In this document: positions 22,740 to 34,523 of the stretch, piece after piece
Layout: the number at the start of each line of letters is the position of its first letter
Position numbering within the stretch: position 1 is the stretch's first letter
Notes under the pieces: generated by a model
The model's database searches: none
Seen by the model: the letters and a program-made list of their open reading frames with translations, nothing else
What the model was told of the DNA's origin: nothing
NCBI RefSeq assembly: GCF_022965805.1
Contig: NC_133110.1
Location: 33,294,317 to 33,358,316, forward strand
Length of the DNA: 64,000 bases
Source: Primulina eburnea
Taxonomy: Eukaryota > Streptophyta > Magnoliopsida > Lamiales > Gesneriaceae
Reading direction: 5' to 3'
Position numbers and translations under genes: made by a program

Positions 22740-24931
22740 GCGTTGCTTAATCTCAGAAGACGAGAGTTCGTCTCAGTCAGAACAGGATGAGAGATAGTCA
22801 ACGCAGTAGAAACAAGATTAGTATCCACCAAAGTAGTAGAAGGACCAGGGTCTGCTGTGCCTTCTTCTGGAAGTGTAGAGACAGTAAGTTCAGCATCAAC
22901 CAGTGGAAGAACAATTTCTTCAGCGGGAACGGCCAAGTCAGAGGCCAAAGTTTCTTTTGTTGGTGCAATAACAGCCTGTGAGTCTGATGGTTCTTCAGTA
23001 GAAGGTGCAGAAGGCTGATCCAGAAGAATGTGCATTTCTGCTAGATGAGCAGCAGAAAATATCTCTAAATTTGGCAATAAAGAAGAAGCATCTGGTTCTG
23101 CTATATGTTGCACTGGGGTCGGAGAAGCAGAAGGTGGTAATGAAGTAGCCGGTGCTACTTCGAGAGTGGTAGAGACTGTGGGAGCAATCGACTCAATGAC
23201 TTCTTCAACCGAAGCCAGTTCATGTATAGATAATAGCGACGAGGACGGAATGGGCCTAGTCGGAGATGCAGGAGTACTGAGAGCAGAAGCCTTTGGTGAG
23301 GCTGTGGTCCTTTTCTCAACTGTCTGAGTCTGTTGAAAGTCTGGAACAAGGCCAATGTGATAAACAATAGGCTCGCCAAAGCCTTGTTCTTGAGCAAGAA
23401 GTTGCTCACGCATCTGTTTGAACTTGTCAGATAGAATCACAATAACATTTTGATCCTGAACAGCAGTAGGAACACTAGGATCAAAATTCGATTCAAGAAC
23501 TTTCAGAACCGATTCTAGCTTCTGACATTTCAGCTGATCGAGGATGAAACTTCTTCTGCGCAAGGCCTCGATGACATTTTCCGTTTTTGCAAGCTGAAAA
23601 ATTCTCTTCTCTGCATTCATCATTTTGGCATAGTTCCCTTTTGTCTTAAAGTAAGCAAAAGAATGGAAAAGACGAACTGAGTGCCACTCATCAAAAAAAT
23701 TCATATCATCATTTGCAGAGGTTTCAATTTCTGCTAGATGAAGATCAACGCCGCTGGTTACAGTTGTTTTGTATCCAAAAATTGGTGGTTCTTCGACCAT
23801 TTTCCCTTTGCCTTTATCAGATGAAGAAATAGGCACGATGGGTCGGAAAGCAGAGGACCCACTAGTTGATTCTCGAATCACTATTCTAGATGATGGCTTG
23901 AAAACAAAAGCAATAGGTGGTGCTGGAATAGATGCAGTAGCTTGTGCAGTCGCAGAAGTAATGGATCGAACAGAAGGAACCACTTCTGGAAATACTTGTC
24001 TGATAGGTACTTTCTCAATCTCAGACAGTGCTATTGTCTTCTTGATTTTAAGAATGGTGCGAGGTTTCTTCTTGGTTGGAGTTGGCACGGGTGGTTGAAC
24101 AGCAGCAGCAGACTCTTCTGATGTTGTTTTGTCCGAGTCAGTCGAAATGATCACTCTTTTCCTCTTAATTGTCCTTTGAGGTTTTGGAACCTCAGAAGCA
24201 GTTTCTCCGATCTCCTTTTTCAAGGCAACAAATTCAGCCACGGTTGGCTTAGGCCTTAAAGCAAGTACGTTCGCAGCATCAATCATGGTTACTGAAGTAG
24301 CATCTTGATCACTGGTAGAGGCGAAACCAGCATCCTTGAGCATTGAGCTGATTTGAACAACGAATCCAGAACTTTTCCTGACAACCATATCCTTCATAAT
24401 CCTTAAGAGAAAATGACTCCAGTCCACTTTGGTTCCCTTAGTGATGGCAATCATCACTTGAATCTTCTCCTTCGTCAACTTGTCGAAGGTGCCAGCTTTG
24501 ATCAAAATGGCTTTTGCCACAATATCGGCCGGAATTTGATATTCCATTTTGAGTAATTTCTTGTGACATGAGGGAGACACTTCTTCTCCAGAGGCTGAGA
24601 ACGAGCTAAGCGCAACAGAAATATCTAACTTGGAAATATCAGATAGTTCAGAAGTACCTGAGAGTGGAAGAAGGAAGGTCGCTCCTAGAAGTGCGGCATC
24701 AATAGAGATGGATGCATCTCCTTGAGAATGAACAATCTTTCCTTCATGTACTGTCGCTTTAGCGTAAAAATCCAGGAGAGCATTTTTGTAAATAACAGCT
24801 GGTGCTTCCAGGAATTTTCTGAGTCCCGATTTCTCAATGTCTTGAAACATTTTAACGAGATTCTCATCCTTTATGTTGAGAACAGAGGCAAAATTGACTT
24901 GATAAGCGTTAAGAGTGTATGCTCCAGCCAT
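22643..24931 (-). pseudogene. Element E extra (env-position) ORF, 762 codons
   Basis: A long ORF between pol and the 3' LTR. ATG at 24,931 gives MAGAYTLNAYQVNFASVLN. The first 220 or so residues look folded (EKSGLRKFLEAP, LLKMEYQIPADIVAKAILIK, IMKDMVVRKSSGFVVQISSM). A basic stretch follows (RTIKRKRVI, KKKPRTILKIKKT), then a long Pro/Ser/Thr/Ala-rich region (about 330-740) of low complexity. I see no clear signal peptide or strong transmembrane segment, so a true envelope role is not supported. From memory, similar N-termini are abundant in Gesneriaceae proteomes as uncharacterised proteins. The frame breaks near 22,740 and continues in the next ORF. Confidence 0.8.
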
Positions 24932-25780
24932 TTCATTATAAGGATAGAAGCAGATATAATTTGCAGTAGTTAGAGATGATAGAGAGAAATCAGTAGCTGA
25001 ATAACGATAGTTAGGAAACAGTAAAGGTGAAAAGGTGAAATAGAGAAAAATATACAGCCGTCAAATAAACATAAAGACACGTGTCAGTATGTTTATGGTT
25101 GAGTGTTTGAAAAGTTTTGTAGAAACTGTAAGATATACGAATGATTTTGAAAATTTAAAAAGACGGGCTGTCCAGACGGTTACTAAAGAAATCAGAAGAG
25201 GATTTGTCGTTTTATGATAACGTCTGCTGGAAGTTTCAGGGTGCTGAAATATTTGAGCACTTTGACAAGAACCAGCAGACTTGTAGTTTTATTGAAAAGA
25301 CAAACATTCTATCTATTTTCTGAAAAGGTGTCAAATTCTTAGTCTGACTAAGATATTGTTCCTCCTCGGTAAATGCAACTAATAAGTGGTCATAATTGCG
25401 ACAAGTGATTCTTGGCAATCTTTCAATCTGAACCGTCGAAATGAACAGTCGCAAGGGTCTTTGTTTCTTCTATAAATACCTGCACAACTGGAACGAGATA
25501 ACACATACACAATCTAAAATGAAAACTCAAGTTAAAAGTAAGTTAGAGTTTGATCCAGGAGTCGAAGCAAAAAAAGTTCAGAGAGAATTTTGGGAATATC
25601 ATTCTTTACGTAATGATCTTTGAAACACACTCCTCGTGTAATGTACTGAAATGGTTTCTAATAAAGTTCCAGTTTACGTATTTGACTTTCTCTTCTGCTT
25701 TTCTGCAAATAACTTACTGTTAGTTCAATATGATAAATAATCGAGTAAGAATAAAGATTAACCACGATAACAGATAATAA
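24932..25780 (-). other. Element E intergenic region between pol and the extra ORF
   Basis: About 850 bp without a convincing ORF. It may hold the leader or splice acceptor used by the downstream ORF, but no such site can be proven by eye. Confidence 0.5.
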
Positions 25781-27197
25781 TCAAGTTAAATCTATCAGAC
25801 CAAGAGAGTTACGAAAGAAAGAAAACTTATTTTCTGGTAAGGGTTTTGTGAAGATATCTGCTGTTTGTTGATCAGTAGAAACGTATTCCAGACGAATGTT
25901 CTTCTTCTGCACATGATCTCTAATGAAGTGATGTCTAATGTCAATGTGCTTCGTTCTGGAATGAAGTACTGGATTTTGTGTGATTGCAATTGCACTGGTA
26001 TTATCACAGAATATAGGTGATTCGGAGGCTTGAATCCCATAGTCTCTTAACTGTTGCTGAATCCACAATATCTGAGAGCAGCAGCTTCCAGCAGCCAGAT
26101 ATTCTGCTTCTGCAGTAGATGTGGCTATGGAAGTCTGCTTCTTGCTAAACCAGGATATCAGCCTATCACCAAGAAATTGACAAAAACCACTTGTGCTTTT
26201 TCGGTCTAGTTTGCAACCTGCATAATTAGCATCTGAATATCCAATAAGATTTAACGATGAATCATTGGGATACCATAAGCCGACATTTTGAGTTCCTTTC
26301 AAGTACTTCAAAATATGTTTAGCAGCAATATAATGAGATTGTTTTGGGTTAGATTGATATCTAGCACAAATACAAACAACAAACATGATATCTGGTCTAC
26401 TGGCAGTTAGATATATTAAAGAACCAATAAAACCGCGATACTGAGTTACCTCTACTGGAATACCACTTTCATCTTTATCAAGTTTAATAGATGAGCTCAT
26501 TGGAGTAGAAGCAGCAGAGCATGCTTCCATTCCGAACTTTTTCAGAAGCTCCTTGGTGTACTTTGCTTTATTTATAAAGATTCCAATTTCCAGTTGCTTA
26601 ATCTGTAATCCTAAGAAGAATGTTAATTCTCCCATCATATTCATTTCGAATTTATCCTGCATCAATTTTCCAAACTTTGCACATAATTTTGGGTTAGTTG
26701 ACCCAAAAATGATATCATCAACATAGATCTGTACTAAAAGAATATGCTTATTCTTGACTAATGTAAACAAAGTTTTGTCTACTGCTCCAATGGTAAAGTC
26801 ATGATCAATAAGAAACTGTGATAGAGTGTCATACCATGCTCTAGGTGCCTGTTTTAGACCATATAATGCTTTGTGTAATTTAAATACGTGATGAGGTGAG
26901 AAATGATCGATAAAACCTGGAGGTTGTTCGACGTAGACTTCTTCTTGTAAAAGACCATTCAGAAAAGCACTTTTCACATCCATTTGATATACTTTGAAAT
27001 TTTTGAAAGCAGCAAAGGCTAAGAATATTCTGATTACTTCGAGCCTTGCAACTGGTGCGTAGGTCTCACCAAAGTCTATTCCTTCTTCTTGTCTGAAGCC
27101 TTGAGCAACCAATCTTGCTTTATTTCTCACCACTGTGCCTTCTTCATTGAGTTTGTTTCTAAATACCCACCGAGTTTCAATGACAGCTTGGTGAGAT
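25781..27197 (-). CDS. Element E reverse transcriptase / RNase H
   Basis: The frame runs from the B insertion site with [18 protein letters not shown], then RT motifs [24 protein letters not shown] and the catalytic YVDD ([15 protein letters not shown]). RNase H follows, with [28 protein letters not shown] and the end motif [10 protein letters not shown]. All catalytic residues I can see are intact over more than 450 codons, in contrast to the lesions upstream. It is separated from its own promoter and gag by the B and C insertions, so it is not expressible as part of a polyprotein. Confidence 0.9.
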
Positions 27198-28536
27198 TGT
27201 AGTGACCCGTTCCAGAATCACCTACTAATCAGAACTTAAGCATGCAAAATTAACATTTAAAACTGAATCAGGTAAACAGCGGAAAAACAGTAATACAACC
27301 CAATCGAATCTGTAAGTACAAAATACTTAAACAACCAGATCGAACTAAATACCAAGAACAAATACCAACAACTACAGGTCAACCTCTGCCAGCTCCCTGT
27401 CCACTCCCTCCTGGACCGTCCAACCTGAGACCTGCCCCATCGAATAGGGTGTCCAAAACAGAGATAAACCGAGGACGTGAGCATAAAACGCTCAGCACCG
27501 AAAGCATGAGTATACAAGACTATGACATGCATGTATGCAAAATGTACTGGATACCAGGATCTGGGTATATCGAAATACTGCTCAGGTAAATGACGTCAAG
27601 GTATGTAGCACTCTGCGCCGTCGCACCAGGAGGTGGCTCCCATACCAAAATAAACCTGTGGATATACCGGTGACCTGACCACCGTCGGCCAACGGGGTCC
27701 AACCATCCACAACAAACGAGGGCTGAGCACCCTCTCAACAGGCTATCTCAAAGATAATCAGGCTCAACATGATTATGCAAATGCCGCATAATAAACCATG
27801 CATCATATGACAGATAATAATGCAACATATAAACATGCAACACATAGTAAAGCATACTCAATCCTGCTATCTCGGATAGTACTTTCGTACCTCAAACCAG
27901 TAGATCCTAGCAATCAGCCCTAGAATCAAGCCTACAATCCAAGTGATACCATATCACTAAACCACATCTAAAAGCCTTAACTAGACTAATAGATACTCCC
28001 AAATCTCAAAGGGAACCCAGAACTATACCTGCGTCCGTAGTCAGCCCACTGATGCCGCTAGCCCCCAACTAGAGCACAGCTCCGCTACAAAACCAGTAGC
28101 TCCCCGCTAGTGCCCGAACCTCGGGAAAAGACTAGAAACCCATCAGAAACGACTAAAACGCTCTGGAACTCTCGGAATTGGCGAGTGAAAAGTGAAGCCT
28201 CACGCTTCTATTTATAGACAACGATCGGAAGATCCGATCCACTTCGGAAGATCCGATCCGGTGCACTTCGGAAGATCCGATCCACTTCGGAAGATCCGAA
28301 CTCTGCATGTCTTCCACGTGTCCAGCCACCTGTCTTCGGACGATCCGAACCCTGATCGGACGATCCGAACTCTGACATGACATGACTCGTCTGACTCCGA
28401 ACAGAACGGTCCATCCGAACCCACTTCGGACGATCCGAACCAACTTCGGACGATCCGAACCCGGTTCGGTCCTTCCGATCCCACCGAAATACAATTAATC
28501 CAATAATTAACTCAAATTAGGCATCGGGATACTACA
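27198..28536 (-). repeat. Element B 3' LTR (1339 bp)
   Basis: TG...CA ends. Nearly identical to the other copy, with an extra CT within the TTCGGAAGATCCGAT repeat array. A TATA box (CTATAAATAG, minus) lies at 28,208-28,217. Confidence 0.96.
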
Positions 28537-28549
28537 TTCTCCCCCTCTA
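28537..28549 (-). promoter_or_regulatory. Element B polypurine tract
   Basis: TAGAGGGGGAGAA on the minus strand abuts the 3' LTR. Confidence 0.85.
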
Positions 28550-28674
28550 AAAAGGATTTCGTCCGCGAAATCGGGTCTGAAGAATGACAATTCTGAACAA
28601 CAATACATTCAACTTAAGAATGAATTACAACTGAAGTACGACTGAAATTATAATCATAACTGAAAATACTACAA

Positions 28675-31600
28675 CTAGAACAATTCTGGATGCTCTGACC
28701 GCATGCGACTCTCTAGTTCCCAAGTAGCTTCTTCAGTACCTCGGCGCTGCCACTGCACTAAGACAAGAGGAATAGTCTTATTCCGCAGTACCTTATCCTT
28801 CCGGTCTAAGATCGAAACCGGTCTTTCCACAAAAGACAAATCCGGATTCAGCTGAACTTCTGTCGGATGCAAAACATGAGACTCATCCGCTACGTATCGT
28901 CTCAACAAGGACACATGAAACACATTGTGAACACTAGACAGATACGGTGGCAAAGCTAATCTGTAGGCCAAATCTCCCACACATTCTAAGATCTCAAAAG
29001 GACCAATGAATCTCGGAGATAGCTTACCCTTGAGTCCAAATCTCAGAATCCTCCGAAAAGGTGATACCTTGAGAAACACTTTCTCGCCTGCATCAAAATG
29101 AAGAGGTCTGCGCTTGGTGTTCGCATAACTCGCTTGTCGATCCTGAGCAGTCTTAATCCGCTGTTTGATCACAAGAACTTTGTCCATGGCCTGCTGAATC
29201 AATTCTGGACCCTCGACCTGTCGTTCTCCGACTTCCTCCCAGAACAGAGGAGTACGACAACGTCGACCATACAATGCTTCAAACGGAGACATACCAATAC
29301 TCCTATGAAAACTGTTGTTGTATGCAAACTCTATCAGTGGCAGATGATCCTGCCAAGCTGGCCCGAAATCCATCACACAAGATCTCAACATATCCTCAAG
29401 AGTACGAATAGTCCTCTCTGACTGACCGTCAGTCTCTGGGTGATATGCAGTACTCAAACTCAAGGTAGTGCCCAAAGCTTGCTGAAAGCTGCCCCAAAAT
29501 CTAGATGTAAAACGACGATCTCTGTCACTAACGATACTCACGGGCACACCATGAAACCGTACAATCTCCTGAATGTACAACCGTGCCATCCGATCGAAAG
29601 TGAAATCTCTGTTATACGGAAGAAAATGGGCAGACTTAGTAAGCCGATCCACTACCACCCAGATAGCATCTCTATTCCCCGCAGACATAGGCAAGTGAGT
29701 CACGAAGTCCATCGTGATATGCTCCCACTTCCACTCCGGAATAGGAAGATTCTGCAACAAACCTCCAGGTCGTCGATACTCAGCCTTCACCTGCTGACAG
29801 ACAAGGCACTTGGAGACATATTGATAAACATTACGTTTCATACCTTTCCACCAAAATCGAGTCCTCAAATCCTTATACATCTTGTTGCTCCCCGGATGAA
29901 CACTCAACTTGCTACGATGAGCCTGGGACAAAATCTCTTCCCTCAAAGTGTCATCTTCCGGTACAACAACACGACCAGATAAGCACAAAAGACCCTCGGA
30001 CTGATAGTGGAATCCAGAAGTATTATCTCTATCAGCCAACCGAGCTAATTTCTGAACCTTAGAATCAGACATCTGAGCATCTCTAATCCGAGAATACAAA
30101 ACTGGCTCGGACAAAATAGTAGCTATACGGATACTCTCTGTTCCCTTACGATGCTTACAATTGAATCCCATCGAACAGAAATCCTGAATAATCCCAGATA
30201 CAGCACAAGTCTGAAGAGCAGATAACCTCACCTTGCGACTAAGAGCATCGGCCGTGAGATTCGCAGATCCTGGATGATACTTGATCTCACAATCATAATC
30301 CTTGAGTAGATCCATCCAACGACGCTGACGCATGTTCAACTCAGCCTGAGTGAACAGATACTTCAAACTCTTATGATCAGTGAAGATCTCAAATCGCTCA
30401 CCATACAGATAATGGCGCCAGATTTTCAAAGCAAAAACGATCGCTGCTAATTCCAGATCATGAACAGGATAGTTTTCCTCATGAGGCTTTAACTGTCTCG
30501 ACGCATAAGCAATCACATGCTCATTCTGCATCAGAACACACCCTAGTCCCTGTAAAGAGGCATCGGTGTAAACACTGAAACCACCAGATCCAGACGGTAA
30601 AGCCAAAACAGGCGCAGATGTCAAACGTCTGCGAAGTTCCAAGAAACTCTCTTCGCACTCTGATGTCCATTCAAATGAAACATCTTTCCGAGTGAGCTGA
30701 GTGAGTGGCTTAGCAATCTGAGAGAAGTTGACAATGAAACGGCGATAATACCCAGCCAATCCCAGAAAACTGCGGATCTCGGCTACTGTCGTCGGACGCG
30801 ACCAGTTCAATACCGCTTCCACCTTGCTCGGGTCAACTGAAACTCCCTCGCTAGAAATGACATGACCAAGGAATACAACCCTGTCAATCCAAAACTCACA
30901 TTTACTCAACTTCGCATAAAGCTGATTCTCGCGAAGTGTCTGTAAAATAATCCTTAAGTGTTGTGCGTGTTCTTGCTGATCATGCGAATAGATTAAGATA
31001 TCATCTATAAACACCACAACAAACTTATCCAAGAATTCCCGAAAAACCCGATTCATCAGATCCATAAAAACTGCTGGTGCATTCGTCACCCCAAAAGGCA
31101 TAACCAGAAACTCATAATGCCCATACCTGGTCCTGAATGCAGTCTTCGATATATCTCCCTGATGAACTCGAAGCTGATGATAACCAGACCTTAAATCAAT
31201 CTTGGAATACACAGAGGTACCTTGCAGTTGATCAAATAAATCATCAATCCGTGGCAACGGATACTTATTCTTTATCGTAGCACGATTCAACTGCCGATAA
31301 TCTATGCAGAGCCGCATAGAACCATCCTTCTTTTTGACAAAAAGAACTGGTGCTCCCCACGGGGATACACTGGGTCGAATATACCCCTTGTCAAGAAGAT
31401 CCTGCAACTGCTGCTTCAATTCTTGCATCTCCGATGGAGCTAAACGATAAGGAGCTCTAGAGATTGGTGCCGTGCCTGGCACTAAATCAATGCCGAAATC
31501 CACTTCCCGAACGGGAGGAAAACCAGGAATCTCCTCGGGAAAAACATCCGGAAAATCGCAAACCACTGGAATGTCACTGATACCGACACTATCTGCGGAC

Positions 31601-33102
31601 GAATCAATAGCATAGATAAGGTAGCCTTCCCCGCCCGACTCTAAAGCACGACAGGCTTTCAGAGCAGAAACCACAGGCATCGGGGGTCGCGCTCCCTCTC
31701 CATAGAAAAACCAACTGTCGCCCTCAACTGGACGAAACTGCACAAACTTCTGATAACAGTCCACAGTAGCTCTAAACACAGTCAGCACATCTATTCCCAG
31801 AATGCAATCAAAATCCTCCATCACAAGAATCATCAAATTAGCAGTTAAAACATTACCCTCAAACTCTAGAGGACAACCCAAAACTAGACGTTTAGCTAGT
31901 ACCGAATGACCCATCGGCGTGGAAACAGATACCACAACGTCCAAAGAAGTGAAAGGTAACTTATGACGCTTAGCAAACCTCGCAGATATGAATGAATTCG
32001 ATGCACCAGTATCAATGAGAACGTAAGCAGGTAATCCACATAATAAAAACACACCTGCGATAACTCTCTCGTTCTCCTCAGCCGCCTGATCCTGGTTAAG
32101 AGCAAAGACCTGCCCTTGAGTACGCGGTCGGAGGTTAGAACCCTGAGTAGACTGTCCCTGCTGTGGCCTCTGATGAACTGAAGCCTGAGAACCAGATCCT
32201 GATCCTCCGCCCGTCTGTGGACAATCTCTCTTCATGTGGCCCATCTCACCGCACTTGTAACAAGCACCCGCAACCTTGCGACAACGCTCCGTCGGATGAT
32301 CCTTCCCGCAGTGCTGACACGGGCCCCTCTTCTTCCCAAAATGGTGAACTCCTCCAGATCCAGAGGAAGAAGAAGTAGATCCAGCCTTCTTAAATGCTTG
32401 GGCGCGGGGACCCAAAGAACTAGTAGGACGAGCAGACTGCATGGCTCGACCTCTCAACAAACTGCCCTCAGTCTGGCGACAACGATTTACAAGGCCCTCA
32501 TACGATGTCGGATCATCGCAGACAACAACCCGATCATAAATCTCCTGATTGAGGCCCTGAAGAAAATGGTTATACTTGGCCATAGCATTGTCACTGACAT
32601 GCGGAACATATGGAAGCAACTCAAAGAACTTCTGCTGATACTCATCAACAGACAAACTTCCCTGCTTCTGATTGATCAGCTCAATCGCCTTGGTCTGCAG
32701 AAGAGCTGGCGGAAAGTAAAGCAACATGAAAGCGGCTCGGAAATCGGCCCAAAGAACTCGACCCTGTCGCTGAACTATCGGTGCAGAGGTAGACCTCCAC
32801 CACTTGCGCGCACCACCCTCCAGCAAGAAATCAAGGGTATCAATCTGCTGCTCCGCCGAGCACTGAAAAGTCTTGAAGCAGCTCTCCATCCTCTCAAGCC
32901 AGTTCTCCGCAACATCCGGAGTCTCACCGCCCGAAAGAGGTTTCGGCCCCATCTGCAAGAACCGATGCATACTAAAACTCCGAGGCTCATCACGACGGTG
33001 TTGACGACGTTCTCGATGCTCTCGACGACGCTCCCGATCGTCGCGGTCTCCCCAGCGTCCAATGCTGCCATGACTACTAGCATCGTCGTCAAAACCAGAC
33101 AT
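28675..33102 (-). CDS. Element B gag-pol polyprotein, 1475 codons, uninterrupted
   Basis: One ORF from [12 protein letters not shown] to a chromodomain-like end ([20 protein letters not shown]). Approximate residue positions: Gag 50-230 with WWRSTSAPI at 101; zinc knuckles [13 protein letters not shown] at 262 and [14 protein letters not shown] at 281; protease DTGAS at 364; RT about 590-770 with the catalytic FIDD at 698; RNase H TDAS at 846, FTDHKS at 907 and ADALS at 951; integrase finger H1062, H1069, C1099, C1102; core D1132, D1193, E1229; C-terminal [14 protein letters not shown] domain. Every catalytic residue I looked for is present. One unusual residue is the Arg in SDRDRRF where SDRDPRF is usual. 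It makes the capsid, protease, RT/RNase H and integrase of the element. Confidence 0.96.
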   Translation of the reverse strand: MSGFDDDASSHGSIGRWGDRDDRERRREHRERRQHRRDEPRSFSMHRFLQMGPKPLSGGETPDVAENWLERMESCFKTFQCSAEQQIDTLDFLLEGGARKWWRSTSAPIVQRQGRVLWADFRAAFMLLYFPPALLQTKAIELINQKQGSLSVDEYQQKFFELLPYVPHVSDNAMAKYNHFLQGLNQEIYDRVVVCDDPTSYEGLVNRCRQTEGSLLRGRAMQSARPTSSLGPRAQAFKKAGSTSSSSGSGGVHHFGKKRGPCQHCGKDHPTERCRKVAGACYKCGEMGHMKRDCPQTGGGSGSGSQASVHQRPQQGQSTQGSNLRPRTQGQVFALNQDQAAEENERVIAGVFLLCGLPAYVLIDTGASNSFISARFAKRHKLPFTSLDVVVSVSTPMGHSVLAKRLVLGCPLEFEGNVLTANLMILVMEDFDCILGIDVLTVFRATVDCYQKFVQFRPVEGDSWFFYGEGARPPMPVVSALKACRALESGGEGYLIYAIDSSADSVGISDIPVVCDFPDVFPEEIPGFPPVREVDFGIDLVPGTAPISRAPYRLAPSEMQELKQQLQDLLDKGYIRPSVSPWGAPVLFVKKKDGSMRLCIDYRQLNRATIKNKYPLPRIDDLFDQLQGTSVYSKIDLRSGYHQLRVHQGDISKTAFRTRYGHYEFLVMPFGVTNAPAVFMDLMNRVFREFLDKFVVVFIDDILIYSHDQQEHAQHLRIILQTLRENQLYAKLSKCEFWIDRVVFLGHVISSEGVSVDPSKVEAVLNWSRPTTVAEIRSFLGLAGYYRRFIVNFSQIAKPLTQLTRKDVSFEWTSECEESFLELRRRLTSAPVLALPSGSGGFSVYTDASLQGLGCVLMQNEHVIAYASRQLKPHEENYPVHDLELAAIVFALKIWRHYLYGERFEIFTDHKSLKYLFTQAELNMRQRRWMDLLKDYDCEIKYHPGSANLTADALSRKVRLSALQTCAVSGIIQDFCSMGFNCKHRKGTESIRIATILSEPVLYSRIRDAQMSDSKVQKLARLADRDNTSGFHYQSEGLLCLSGRVVVPEDDTLREEILSQAHRSKLSVHPGSNKMYKDLRTRFWWKGMKRNVYQYVSKCLVCQQVKAEYRRPGGLLQNLPIPEWKWEHITMDFVTHLPMSAGNRDAIWVVVDRLTKSAHFLPYNRDFTFDRMARLYIQEIVRFHGVPVSIVSDRDRRFTSRFWGSFQQALGTTLSLSTAYHPETDGQSERTIRTLEDMLRSCVMDFGPAWQDHLPLIEFAYNNSFHRSIGMSPFEALYGRRCRTPLFWEEVGERQVEGPELIQQAMDKVLVIKQRIKTAQDRQASYANTKRRPLHFDAGEKVFLKVSPFRRILRFGLKGKLSPRFIGPFEILECVGDLAYRLALPPYLSSVHNVFHVSLLRRYVADESHVLHPTEVQLNPDLSFVERPVSILDRKDKVLRNKTIPLVLVQWQRRGTEEATWELESRMRSEHPELF

Positions 33103-33170
33103 TCTAGCTACAAAAGTTACCAGAGATTAAACCCAAAAGAACAATTCTAAATCCCAAAATCTTAATGCAT

Positions 33171-33182
33171 GCTCTGATACCA
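33171..33182 (-). promoter_or_regulatory. Element B primer binding site (initiator tRNA-Met)
   Basis: TGGTATCAGAGC on the minus strand, four bases after the 5' LTR, at the same spacing as in element A. Confidence 0.9.
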
Positions 33183-33186
33183 TAAA

Positions 33187-34523
33187 TGTAGTGACCCGTT
33201 CCAGAATCACCTACTAATCAGAACTTAAGCATGCAAAATTAACATTTAAAACTGAATCAGGTAAACAGCGGAAAAACAGTAATACAACCCAATCGAATCT
33301 GTAAGTACAAAATACTTAAACAACCAGATCGAACTAAATACCAAGAACAAATACCAACAACTACAGGTCAACCTCTGCCAGCTCCCTGTCCACTCCCTCC
33401 TGGACCGTCCAACCTGAGACCTGCCCCATCGAATAGGGTGTCCAAAACAGAGATAAACCGAGGACGTGAGCATAAAACGCTCAGCACCGAAAGCATGAGT
33501 ATACAAGACTATGACATGCATGTATGCAAAATGTACTGGATACCAGGATCTGGGTATATCGAAATACTGCTCAGGTAAATGACGTCAAGGTATGTAGCAC
33601 TCTGCGCCGTCGCACCAGGAGGTGGCTCCCATACCAAAATAAACCTGTGGATATACCGGTGACCTGACCACCGTCGGCCAACGGGGTCCAACCATCCACA
33701 ACAAACGAGGGCTGAGCACCCTCTCAACAGGCTATCTCAAAGATAATCAGGCTCAACATGATTATGCAAATGCCGCATAATAAACCATGCATCATATGAC
33801 AGATAATAATGCAACATATAAACATGCAACACATAGTAAAGCATACTCAATCCTGCTATCTCGGATAGTACTTTCGTACCTCAAACCAGTAGATCCTAGC
33901 AATCAGCCCTAGAATCAAGCCTACAATCCAAGTGATACCATATCACTAAACCACATCTAAAAGCCTTAACTAGACTAATAAATACTCCCAAATCTCAAAG
34001 GGAACCCAGAACTATACCTGCGTCCGTAGTCAGCCCACTGATGCCGCTAGCCCCCAACTAGAGCACAGCTCCGCTACAAAACCAGTAGCTCCCCGCTAGT
34101 GCCCGAACCTCGGGAAAAGACTAGAAACCCATCAGAAACGACTAAAACGCTCTGGAACTCTCGGAATTGGCGAGTGAAAAGTGAAGCCTCGCGCTTCTAT
34201 TTATAGACAACGATCGGAAGATCCGATCCACTTCGGAAGATCCGATCCGGTGCACTTCGGAAGATCCGATCCATCGGAAGATCCGAACTCTGCATGTCTT
34301 CCACGTGTCCAGCCACCTGTCTTCGGACGATCCGAACCCTGATCGGACGATCCGAACTCTGACATGACATGACTCGTCTGACTCCGAACAGAACGGTCCA
34401 TCCGAACCCACTTCGGACGATCCGAACCAACTTCGGACGATCCGAACCCGGTTCGGTCCTTCCGATCCCACCGAAATACAATTAATCCAATAATTAACTC
34501 AAATTATGCATCGGGATACTACA
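33187..34523 (-). repeat. Element B 5' LTR (1337 bp)
   Basis: Carries the element's promoter: CTATAAATAG on the minus strand at 34,197-34,206, with an array of about ten TCGGANGATCCGA-like palindromes directly upstream (34,212-34,467). Confidence 0.96.
34212..34467 (-). promoter_or_regulatory. Element B U3 array of TCGGA-N-GATCCGA palindromes
   Basis: About ten copies of a 14-16-bp palindromic unit (TTCGGAAGATCCGAT, TTCGGACGATCCGAAC and degenerate forms) at irregular spacing, ending a few bases upstream of the TATA box. The same array is in the 3' LTR at 28,223-28,480, and a looser version is in element A (14,741-14,967 and 20,865-21,090). Position and symmetry suggest binding sites for a dimeric transcription factor. 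This is inferred and no factor is identified. Confidence 0.6.

Larger units (their letters stand above)
27198..34523 (-). mobile_element. Element B: intact-looking Ty3/gypsy (Tekay-like chromovirus), 7326 bp
   Basis: The LTRs are at 27,198-28,536 (3') and 33,187-34,523 (5'), with target duplication GAGAT at 27,193-27,197 and 34,524-34,528. It is inserted in element E between integrase and RT. The LTRs differ by about three substitutions and a 2-bp deletion. PBS, PPT, LTR promoter and a single uninterrupted gag-pol are all in place, so this is the best candidate for an autonomous, possibly still competent element in the window. Confidence 0.97.

Noticed and set aside
22643..24931. True viral envelope protein
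   Set aside because: No signal peptide, transmembrane helix or cysteine pattern seen; kept as an unknown env-position ORF.
29440..29982. 180-codon plus-strand ORF
   Set aside because: Antisense of the integrase of element B.
32236..33150. 304-codon plus-strand ORF
   Set aside because: Exact antisense shadow of the gag of element B; Arg/Leu-rich and without a homologous pattern.
34212..34467. Regular short repeats resembling a CRISPR array
   Set aside because: Units are palindromes with irregular, non-unique spacing inside a plant LTR promoter; no cas genes.
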